From positions 744,001 to 808,000 of the forward strand of contig NZ_JARHUJ010000002.1 in the NCBI RefSeq assembly GCF_029223285.1: 64,000 bases of DNA, written 5' to 3'. The notes beneath the pieces were generated by a model. It was not told the DNA's origin. It worked only from the letters and a program-made list of their open reading frames with translations, and did no database searches. Positions within the stretch are counted from its first letter, which is position 1, and each line of letters starts with the position of its first letter. Origin of the DNA: Paraflavitalea sp. CAU 1676 (GTDB lineage: Bacteria; Bacteroidota; Bacteroidia; Chitinophagales; Chitinophagaceae). The position numbers were made by a program, and so were the translations under genes. Shown here one piece after another: positions 8,379 to 15,259 of the stretch.

Positions 8379-9464
8379 TTAAGAGTTGTGAGTTGAGTTT
8401 ACTTTTTCATCAGTAATAGTACCCTGAAAACGTTCATGGATCTTTCGAAACATCATCAGATTTACTGTATATTCATGACCTGAATAAAGGTGCAAAAAAT
8501 GACTGTTAACTTCATGGAAAGTAGCAAGTGTTAATTGGGCCGGGTCAACCAAAGATCGGCGCCTAGTGTCCTGAACGGTTACGAAATTCAAAACAATACT
8601 ATTGTTATCGTCCCTAAAGTCCATAACACCTTTATATGTCGGGTGCACTTTTGTAGATGCCCAGATATAAAAGGGCCTATAACGACCCATTTCTGCGGCC
8701 TCTTCAATCGCGAGAAAATTCCCCTTTCCATTCAAGAATGGTTTAGCCCAGGAATAATCATTGTCAAAGAAGTCCTTTTGGTAGTTACCTTTGGCTTCTT
8801 CATATTCCCTCATAACGTCGTTAACAAGTTCCTCGCTGATAGCAGGAAACTTCAATATTTCATGGCGCTTAATGTAGCTCTCGACTGAGCGCTTATTTTC
8901 TTTATATGTCACATCCCGAAATCTTTCGGCGAGCTCATTCGAGTTCTGTTTCATTAAAAAGACTGCTACTACACAATGCTCGTAGAAGATCCGCCAGAGG
9001 CGAAGGGCCGCATCCGGATATCCATGAACTAGCTCTAAACCTATTTGATCAGCCATTCTACAGAGATTACCGTAAAAGGTTAAATTTAAGGAGTCTTTAA
9101 ATTCTAATTTCGATGGTTCTATCCTTGACTTCTGCAGTTTGTCGATAAATCGCGAGTATACAAGGTTTGAAGTATGTATGTAAGAAAAAAAATGGTGAAA
9201 AAGCTCCTCGTGCAATTCGACAATTTTCTTTGAGTTTCTTTCAACGATTCCATATTGTTGACGAAATTCTTCAATTGTGTATTTATTGACAAAGAACTCG
9301 GCGCACTTATCTTCCAAGATGTCAAAAAATTGATCGCCACCTTCTCGCATGAGTTTGTCCATTTCCTCATGTGAAACTTTAGATTCTGTTCGAACTTTCT
9401 CAAGAACTTTATCTAGCAGGGGAATAATATCGTCTGAAATTAAACCTTGAAATTCCATGTTCAT
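8379..9464 (-). CDS. DUF5677-domain protein
   Basis: About 361 residues from the ATG at 9464 (MNMEFQG). A longer form from 9521 would overlap the upstream gene. The protein is almost wholly helical. The centre (RIFYEHCVVAVFLMKQ, then an AERFRD segment) has the pattern of DUF5677, a family of unknown function often found in accessory islands. A degenerate copy of its C-terminal half is present at 33331-33830. It lies directly downstream of the HExxH gene (9499-10779) and is probably co-transcribed with it. Confidence 0.7.
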   Translation of the reverse strand: MNMEFQGLISDDIIPLLDKVLEKVRTESKVSHEEMDKLMREGGDQFFDILEDKCAEFFVNKYTIEEFRQQYGIVERNSKKIVELHEELFHHFFSYIHTSNLVYSRFIDKLQKSRIEPSKLEFKDSLNLTFYGNLCRMADQIGLELVHGYPDAALRLWRIFYEHCVVAVFLMKQNSNELAERFRDVTYKENKRSVESYIKRHEILKFPAISEELVNDVMREYEEAKGNYQKDFFDNDYSWAKPFLNGKGNFLAIEEAAEMGRYRPFYIWASTKVHPTYKGVMDFRDDNNSIVLNFVTVQDTRRRSLVDPAQLTLATFHEVNSHFLHLYSGHEYTVNLMMFRKIHERFQGTITDEKVNSTHNS

Positions 9465-9498
9465 TATTTTAAACTCAACATTTATCAAAATAAGATCA

Positions 9499-10779
9499 TT
9501 AACTAACCTTCTTTTTAACAAAACCCCACATAATCCATAGTTGCCCGAAAATGCATAAAGGCTCTTTTTTTGCTCTGTCCCAAGGAGATTTTTTACATGA
9601 TTCGTCAGTGATATCAGGCTGGCCGGCAGCTTTACTACTGCAGTAGGGATAAATGGTGCAATGGCTTTCCCGTAAGGCTATGATAACAGCTTCTATCCCA
9701 AGGAGGTAAATCATATGGTCATGAACTGGGCTGTTTTTGGGCGGAATGACATATGTGTTACCATTTTTGTCCGTAATAATTGGAGTTCCCAGCGCTCTTA
9801 CAAATCTATTAACTCGCCTTGCCAATATCTTGGGTTCTGTGCCATAATCCAATAATTCGACAAAAGAAAATTTACTTCTTTTAACTTTAATCGAATTGCC
9901 AATTATAGATTGGGCCCATTCTTTAAGCTTGACTAGCTTGTCGTGGATAAATATTGCTTCGAATCCTTTCCTAGTCGTGATGGCATTGGCAAAATAGAAA
10001 TTGTCGAACTTGAATTTGTGGCCTTTCCACGAAATTGAATATGTTGCTTTGAACTTATTAATTGACAGCTCGTCGAATGAAAAATTATTATTGATACAGA
10101 ATAAATGAAACTCAAAATAATACCTGGCTGGGTCATGAGACTCAAGAGCAGCCTCCATAATGAGGATTAGATTTCTGTCGGAGAAATTTCCTGAAATAAA
10201 TATTGACCGTGTTAACTTCTCAATAACCTTATAGGGAAAGATTACAGTCTCGTCCGCTAAATAATTTCTTCTAACTAAAAGATCAGTCATATTCTCTAGA
10301 AAGTGCACGGCTCCCAAATAGAACGCGTCTTCCTCAAAATTGTCTGTGTAGAGGATTCTAATAGACACTAATTCATGATTAAGTTTGGGATTCAATGTAA
10401 ATGCTTCTAAATCCATCCCAACAACTACAAAATCCCTGTCATCATTTCCTAATTCCGATGTCCCCCACAGCAATCGAAACAATTCGGTCTCAACTTGAAC
10501 ATGGGGCAGCTTCGACGTGAATGGAACACTAAAAGATGGTTGAGGTGAGTGGATGATTTCATGATTAATTTGAGAATATTCGCTAAGAAGGCTGGCAATA
10601 TTCCGCAATCCAAAGGATGTCAGGAAGTCCTGGAGGTAATGAATATATTCATGAAAAAAGATACTCGAAAACTCCTCCTTAATCTGGTTCTTTTCATTTA
10701 AAATCTGCTCATCATTGATCAATATAGAAAACATCGTTGGTTTGTATGTGCCATAAATGTCTGCTTTCAATAAATGCAT
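9499..10779 (-). CDS. Uncharacterised HExxH (putative zinc metallopeptidase-like) protein
   Basis: About 426 residues when started at the ATG at 10779 (MHLLKADIYG). A longer form from 10854 is possible. An HEYIH motif (His43, Glu44, His47) sits in a helix (SIFFHEYIHYLQDFL), the signature of zincin peptidases. A clear third ligand is not identifiable. The C-terminus is Cys-rich (CTIYPYC, then DESCKKSPW and EPLC) and may bind a second metal. No signal peptide is seen, so it is probably cytoplasmic. It is upstream of, and co-directional with, the DUF5677 gene. A catalytic role is inference from the motif only. Confidence 0.6.
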   Translation of the reverse strand: MHLLKADIYGTYKPTMFSILINDEQILNEKNQIKEEFSSIFFHEYIHYLQDFLTSFGLRNIASLLSEYSQINHEIIHSPQPSFSVPFTSKLPHVQVETELFRLLWGTSELGNDDRDFVVVGMDLEAFTLNPKLNHELVSIRILYTDNFEEDAFYLGAVHFLENMTDLLVRRNYLADETVIFPYKVIEKLTRSIFISGNFSDRNLILIMEAALESHDPARYYFEFHLFCINNNFSFDELSINKFKATYSISWKGHKFKFDNFYFANAITTRKGFEAIFIHDKLVKLKEWAQSIIGNSIKVKRSKFSFVELLDYGTEPKILARRVNRFVRALGTPIITDKNGNTYVIPPKNSPVHDHMIYLLGIEAVIIALRESHCTIYPYCSSKAAGQPDITDESCKKSPWDRAKKEPLCIFGQLWIMWGFVKKKVS

Positions 10780-11031
10780 ACCATTGAAGGAATTAGTGAA
10801 ATAATTATGAACAATACTAGGAAGGCATCTCCAACAATCCCTCATCAACACCATAATGGAACAACGATAATGTGTGTAAAGCTAAAAACAGAGAAAAAGA
10901 AATTGGAATTGGAAGCCATTCCCCTGTCTCGATTAGTGTTGAATATTAAGCTATTCATAGCAAACTGACATCAATTCCCGCTTAGTTCAGCCTTTAAACC
11001 TCCCTAAAACATGCGAGTATTAACCCTTGCA

Positions 11032-11823
11032 TCACCTATCTAGGTAATAGGGGGGCTCAAAGATTCGTCGGCAATCATTCTTGAGCTTGGCGATAAATGT
11101 ATCTAATTTCTCCTCTGTAATCACATGAATTTTAGGAATTACGCCCATAATATTCTCCTTTATATGAATCTGTGCCTCGTTTATTTCTCGACAAATGACT
11201 TCTTCATTTCTGTCAAGTTTAGCTTCAATAAGTTTTCCCTTAATTGCGATTATCGGCACAAAAATATTATGGTCTGAACCAGCACCAAATCTTGCTGCTC
11301 CGTCACTAGATTTTAAAAAATTGAGAACTCCTTGAATTGCAGCAAATGCATTGTTCTTTACTTTTTCAACCTTATGTTCGTTTTTACCATTTTCTTGATT
11401 CCCTTGCTGAGGCTTAGGCTTGCCTTCACTTGTCACCATCCCGTACCCGAGATTTCTTTCACATTCAAAAAACTCCTCAAAAAAAGGCTGCGTGACTAAG
11501 TGATCTAGCCACATCTTACCATTCTGGTTATGTACGTAGCATTGCGGAAAACCTTTTGTTATGGAGGAGAATATTATCCAAGGGGTAGCAGCATATTTGC
11601 ATTCAAGTATAAAAAAGATGTTGAAGTTAACCCCACCTTTGTTGAAATTGGACATTGCAAGCAAATCGATTTCCCTAACATTGTCGGTGTAAGGGTCCGC
11701 AAAATATATCGACTGATGAATACCAAATCCGGCAGCTTGGAACTTATGAGCAACCTTCATTTCAAAAGGGTATCCATTCCTCTCTAAGTATTCAAGAGCT
11801 ATATCTTTAGGGTTATTACTCAT
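11032..11823 (-). CDS. PD-(D/E)XK nuclease-fold protein
   Basis: 263 residues. The N-terminal third shows the restriction-endonuclease core: Glu21 in the first helix (FEMKVAHKFQAAGF), Asp53 (REIDLLA) and Glu74-x-Lys76 (FILECKYA). This is the E...D...ExK set of Mrr/RecB-like nucleases. The centre (about 140-160) is a polar linker rich in Gln, Asn and Lys. The C-terminal half is unrecognised. It is probably a DNA-cutting enzyme, and its setting in an island full of defence-type genes suggests anti-phage or anti-plasmid action. That role is inferred. Confidence 0.65.
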   Translation of the reverse strand: MSNNPKDIALEYLERNGYPFEMKVAHKFQAAGFGIHQSIYFADPYTDNVREIDLLAMSNFNKGGVNFNIFFILECKYAATPWIIFSSITKGFPQCYVHNQNGKMWLDHLVTQPFFEEFFECERNLGYGMVTSEGKPKPQQGNQENGKNEHKVEKVKNNAFAAIQGVLNFLKSSDGAARFGAGSDHNIFVPIIAIKGKLIEAKLDRNEEVICREINEAQIHIKENIMGVIPKIHVITEEKLDTFIAKLKNDCRRIFEPPYYLDR

Positions 11824-11867
11824 TGAGGGTTATTTTTGATTGCTTATGTTGTGCGGGAATAATATTG

Positions 11868-12092
11868 CTAAATTTGCACCATCTCCACTGGCGTTACTCC
11901 CAAGCCCTGCGCCAATTCAACAAGTGTAGTGTAAGTGATATTCACCTTTCCCTGCTCTATCTCGATTATTCGGTGGTGTTCCAAGTTACAGGCGGCGGCA
12001 ACCTGCCGGTGAGATAGCCCTTTTTCCTGCCGTATTTTTTTAACATGTAAGCCTAACTGCTTCAACAATTCTATATCCTTTTCGCTCTTCAT
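11868..12092 (-). CDS. XRE-family helix-turn-helix regulator
   Basis: About 74 residues from the ATG at 12092 (or 82 from 12116). A single HTH_3 domain fills the protein: LGLHVKKIRQEKGLSHRQVA, then HHRIIEIEQGKVNITYTTL, then LAQGLGVTPVEM. An 18-base palindrome at 12126-12143, just upstream of the start, is the likely operator. The same site overlaps a rightward promoter at 12146-12177, so the protein may control both itself and the divergent RNA/sigma-factor unit. Confidence 0.85.
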   Translation of the reverse strand: MKSEKDIELLKQLGLHVKKIRQEKGLSHRQVAAACNLEHHRIIEIEQGKVNITYTTLVELAQGLGVTPVEMVQI

Positions 12093-12125
12093 AGACGAAA
12101 GGTGCTGAAGATTCAAAAAAATAAC

Positions 12126-12143
12126 GGTACCAAACTTGGTACC
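12126..12143. promoter_or_regulatory. Palindromic operator, probably for the XRE regulator
   Basis: GGTACCAA and TTGGTACC form a perfect 8-bp inverted repeat separated by AC. It is placed between the divergent XRE gene and the rightward promoter that starts three bases later. Confidence 0.65.
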
Positions 12144-12145
12144 TG

Positions 12146-12177
12146 TTGAAAAGTTATCTATCTTCGATTTACATTTG
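12146..12177 (+). promoter_or_regulatory. Bacteroidota-type promoter
   Basis: TTG at 12146-12148 and TACATTTG at 12170-12177 fit the Bacteroidota sigma-A pattern TTG, about 20 bases, TAnnTTTG. Transcription would begin near 12184 and run through the structured region into the sigma-factor gene. Confidence 0.6.
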
Positions 12178-12183
12178 CAGCCT

Positions 12184-12355
12184 TAAAACATTAAGCTGCT
12201 TCTGGATTCTCGCCTGGGAACGTCGGAACTTCAACAGGGATGAGATGAAAGAAGAAAGCTCACGTTACGGCGTGGGCTCTTCTTTGTCTGTCCCTAACCC
12301 TCCGACGGGTCCCAGGCAGCAAGGTCGAGACCTGCGCCTCTTCTTTTTAGGCAGT
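12184..12355 (+). ncRNA. Candidate structured RNA or leader upstream of the sigma-factor gene
   Basis: The sequence folds into a nested structure. P1 is GCCTGGGA (12212-12219) with TCCCAGGC (12310-12317), plus CGTCGGA (12221-12227) with TCCGACG (12301-12307). Inside it, AGGGA (12236-12240) pairs with TCCCT (12291-12295). A 15-bp hairpin joins 12248-12264 and 12271-12285 with loop TTACGG. A further small hairpin (12318-12334) and a T-rich stretch follow. The region is preceded by a good promoter. It may be a free small RNA or a regulatory leader of the sigma gene at 12467. I do not recognise a known RNA family. Confidence 0.55.
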
Positions 12356-12466
12356 CTCCACTATTTCCATTCTCGTAGACGGCTCTGTTACAGGAATTCC
12401 TTTCGTCATCTGATTACCGCGCTGGTTAGCGGCAAATATCTTTTTGTCACCAATTTTCATTTGACT

Positions 12467-13000
12467 ATGAAGAAGGAACGCCATTGCCCGAACGATCAGG
12501 AATTGATCGACCTTTTGTATAGACGCGATAAGGATGCCTTTCTACAGCTTTATGACAAGTATTCTGCAAGGCTGTATGGCTTCATTATAGATTTAGTGGC
12601 CCAAGAGGAATTAGCCGCCCAAGTTTTACTGGAGGCATTTGAAAGTGCCTATCACAAAATCGACAGCTACGATCGGACCCAGCAGAGTCTCTTTATCTGG
12701 CTGTTTCACCTTGCACATAGCATTTCCCTTCAACACCTGCGTAAGAACGACGCCTGGCCTTCCGATAACACACAAACCAATTACCAAGGAGCATTTCGCG
12801 CCATCCTCACCATGATACCTGTAGCATCAAAGAAGATCATTGAGTTGATCTACTACCATGGATTGACCAAGGGGCAAATCAGCCAAATCCTTGACATTCC
12901 GGTTGCGAATGTCGAAAGTCAATTTTATACGGGAATGAAGCTGATTGAGGCTATCCTGAACAGTAACTCTACCTGTGGACTGAAAGAGCCCGACATATAG
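12467..13000 (+). CDS. ECF-type sigma-70 family factor
   Basis: 177 residues from the ATG at 12467. The open frame extends further 5', but that part overlaps the structured RNA region and has no sigma-like residues. Region 2 is ALYDKYSARLYGFIIDLV-like (about 25-85). Region 4 is about 110-165 (ILTMIPVASKKIIELIYYHGLTKGQISQILDIP). It should redirect RNA polymerase to a small regulon, possibly the element's own genes. It is followed by two small related genes in the same direction. No anti-sigma membrane protein is evident. Confidence 0.8.
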   Translation: MKKERHCPNDQELIDLLYRRDKDAFLQLYDKYSARLYGFIIDLVAQEELAAQVLLEAFESAYHKIDSYDRTQQSLFIWLFHLAHSISLQHLRKNDAWPSDNTQTNYQGAFRAILTMIPVASKKIIELIYYHGLTKGQISQILDIPVANVESQFYTGMKLIEAILNSNSTCGLKEPDI

Positions 13001-13071
13001 GGCAACTTCAACAAAAGGCGAATACATGAGAGGATTCAAGGCATGCAATACTTGCTTAAAACAAAATAGTC

Positions 13072-13416
13072 ATGAAAACAAAACATCGTCATACTAAAGA
13101 AAGTAACAGAATACTTCGGCTAAATCCGCAAGAAATCACCGACCCCAACCTCGTCGTTGTCGATTTCTTTATGAATTACCATCTGAAGAATGTTAAGGAA
13201 GCCATGTGGGAATGGTTGTCGGCTGGCCTGACAAGTTCAAATGAATATTTCAACACCGGCAGAGAACGTAGTAATCTGCTATTCTTATACGAAAACATTG
13301 AAAAACTGATCGAGGCCGCCTACCTGCAGAAACGTAGGGCAGACCGCCGTGCAAAGAAATTGAATAAAAAAGCACTGCTTTCTAACTGCACTAAATCGGC
13401 TACGAACCAGCCCTGA
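13072..13416 (+). CDS. Small hypothetical protein (one copy of a repeated helical domain)
   Basis: 114 residues, mostly helical, with a basic C-terminus. Residues about 28-90 (DFFMNYHLKNVKEAMWEWL, then a GRERSN segment, then LYENIEKLIEAAY) are similar to two segments of the next protein (13475-14029). The shared pattern is a Phe-rich start, an (L/M)W.(M/W)(F/L) helix and an ENI.(D/K)L helix. No named family is recognised. Spacing behind the sigma-factor gene suggests one transcription unit. Confidence 0.6.
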   Translation: MKTKHRHTKESNRILRLNPQEITDPNLVVVDFFMNYHLKNVKEAMWEWLSAGLTSSNEYFNTGRERSNLLFLYENIEKLIEAAYLQKRRADRRAKKLNKKALLSNCTKSATNQP

Positions 13417-13474
13417 ATGTGCAAATAGCCATTGGGGGATTTACTCAGCCATCTATGAAATAACAAATAACCTC

Positions 13475-14029
13475 ATGTACAATCACGAAATTAACCTTCG
13501 GGCCGGATGCATATACCAATGCCGCATTGTTGACCAATATGATCCCTGGAAAGCAATTGGAGCTGTCTTCTCCAGATATGACGTTAATCAAATGAAAGTT
13601 GACTTTTACAAAATGTTTAAAGTAGCGGCATTGAATCTCCGGCGATACATTACGGAAAATGACGTCCTGGACTTGAGCTACACTTATGAGCACCTTAATG
13701 ACCTCATTGAAGGATTTTTTTTTGCGGCAAAGGAAAAAGGTGTGATTACCGAAATAGCAATTGAGTCTCCGCTTTTTCCCCGCCAGTGGGTTGACAGGCG
13801 TCAGTCGGCTCAAGAGAGTGTTTTCTGCTTATGTTCTGCCTATGAACCCTACGAAATAAGGGAAGATCTGTGGGATATGTTTCAATGGGGGTTATCTGAA
13901 GAATCTGCCAGACAAACCAAAAAAGGAAGAAGGCGCATGATCGCCCTTTTTGAAAATATAACCGACCTCGTGAGTGCGGCGTATTATATGTACTACCACG
14001 AGAAAAAATCTGACGAAGTCAATGAGTAG
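13475..14029 (+). CDS. Hypothetical protein with two copies of the same helical domain
   Basis: 184 residues. Two repeats of about 60 residues are visible: about 28-90 (VFSRYDVNQMKVDFYKMF to LNDLIEGFFFAAKEKG) and about 112-175 (EIREDLWDMFQWGLSEES to FENITDLVSAAYYMYYHEK). Both resemble the single domain of the preceding 114-residue protein. They may form a regulatory pair acting with the upstream sigma factor, but the function is unknown. Confidence 0.6.
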   Translation: MYNHEINLRAGCIYQCRIVDQYDPWKAIGAVFSRYDVNQMKVDFYKMFKVAALNLRRYITENDVLDLSYTYEHLNDLIEGFFFAAKEKGVITEIAIESPLFPRQWVDRRQSAQESVFCLCSAYEPYEIREDLWDMFQWGLSEESARQTKKGRRRMIALFENITDLVSAAYYMYYHEKKSDEVNE

Positions 14030-14266
14030 GCAATCTACAATGCGAAGGTAATTAGAATCCGTTCCCTGGGTATCACTGAAGCCCATTCTTGGGAGGAGGG
14101 TGGGCTAGAAGGGGAGTGGTCAAAATGGCCATCCCCTTTTTCTTTCAGCATGGTGCGAGTTCCGCTCCAGTTTCTTCAAATCTTCTGGTTTTACTGAAAT
14201 GCTTAAATAACGAATTGACTTAGAATCTTTTCTTTAGTTTAGCGCAGTATAACCCTATCATTCGGC

Positions 14267-15060
14267 ATGCAGCAATTTGAACTACAGATAATTCCTACAG
14301 GTTTACTGAGCGCCTACCAATTTGAGCTTTCTGAGGATGAGTTGGCAACCGCATTTGAACTTCTACACGATGCCCGATTGTCTACAGAAGGTTTTAGCTT
14401 CTATTCCGCTGTTGCGGCTGTTTATTCGACAAAATAGAGGGAGAGCCAATAGAGCTTGATTCTTATATTAAGTATAAGCGGTTTCATATTGAGTTTCAAC
14501 CCGATTTTACCCGTAAAATAGATGATTTATACCTAGCTTATCAGTTTGCATCGGCTAGCAGGCCTGACAAAACCTCGATCGCAGAGATGCATGCACAATT
14601 AGCCCAGCATATAATGCCTGCCCATTGTTTGGGAAAACTCAGAAACCAAAACATGTACGTGACTACCAAAGACGGTCGTATTGAATATGTCGCTGCCTCA
14701 CCGTTTGAAATATCTGCAGAGATGGATAAATTCTATGCTGATTTGGAAAGGCTATTGGATGCAAAAATGTCCATATCCGAAGCCTTTTACTTTGCCAGCA
14801 TGGTACACCTGGTATTTGTAAAGATCCACCCATGGAACGATGGTAATGGGCGAAGTGCCCGTTTGCTTGAAAAATGGTTCCTTGCGGAGAAGTTAGGCCC
14901 ACAAGCCTGGTTTTTGCAGTCCGAAAAGTTCTACTACTTACACCACGACACTTACTACACCAATATTAGGGCGTTAGGATTGGAATACCCTTCCCTGGAT
15001 TATACTAAATCGTTTCCCTTTGCTTTGATGTTACCGAACTCGGTATTGCATTCGGAATAG
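14267..15060 (+). pseudogene. Fic (Fido) family AMP-transferase gene with frameshift
   Basis: The first frame (14267-14437) reads MQQFELQIIPTGLLSAYQFE to AAVYSTK and stops. Shifted by one base, the sequence continues KIEGEPIELDSYIKYKRF to the end at 15060. The downstream part holds the Fic core IHPWNDGNGRSAR, with catalytic His in HPxxxGNGR. Loss of one A in the run at 14431-14434 explains the break. Joined, the junction reads STKIEGE, which fits the (S/T)xxxE(G/N) autoinhibitory motif of class II/III Fic proteins. It is probably inactive, unless the shift is a sequencing error or is bypassed. A core-only product starting at 14587 could still be made. Confidence 0.8.
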
Positions 15061-15250
15061 GATATTAGTATTTCCAGTTCCTTTGCCACACAGAATCCAT
15101 CTTTCGCCAGTTGGCCTTACTTTCCTTTTGATATAAGTCTTTCCAGGCTTGCTGGTAGCGGAAAGATTTCAATTCCTCGCGCCTTGTCCATTCCCGCTGT
15201 CGACCAATGCCAAAGCCATTTGAGCAGAAAACCTAACACAAATAACCACA
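15033..15250. repeat. Left copy of the direct repeat flanking the STAND gene
   Basis: From ACTCGGTATTGCAT at the end of the Fic gene onward, this 0.2-kb stretch resembles 19378-19605, with the same order and orientation and scattered differences. It contains a decayed 3' end of the mobilization-accessory gene, whose intact copy is at 19410-19955. The 3.9-kb STAND gene is bracketed exactly by the two copies. Confidence 0.8.
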
Positions 15251-15255
15251 AGTAG
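15065..15255 (-). pseudogene. 3'-terminal fragment of the membrane coiled-coil mobilization-accessory gene
   Basis: Read on the minus strand, the fragment gives REWTRREELKSFRYQQAWKD and continues KESKANWRKMDSVWQRN to a stop at 15067-15065. This matches the last 45 residues of the protein at 19410-19955. One frameshift separates it from the preceding WLWHWS segment. It has no start and is a recombination or duplication scar. Confidence 0.8.
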
Positions 15256-15259
15256 CCAT

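Larger units (their letters stand above)
5880..8888. repeat. Protease module, copy 1 (paralogous to 30840-33830)
   Basis: About 3 kb containing the DUF4468 gene, the S1 protease gene and the 3' half of the DUF5677 gene is repeated in island B, in the same order and orientation and including the non-coding leader (a shared run near 5928-5954 and 30870-30896). Synonymous differences are scattered throughout, so this is an old duplication or two independent acquisitions, not a recent copy. Confidence 0.85.

Noticed and set aside
12146-12466. 5' extension of the sigma-factor frame
   Set aside because: The extra 107 codons cover the promoter and structured RNA and show no sigma-factor residues; the ATG at 12467 begins the conserved region.
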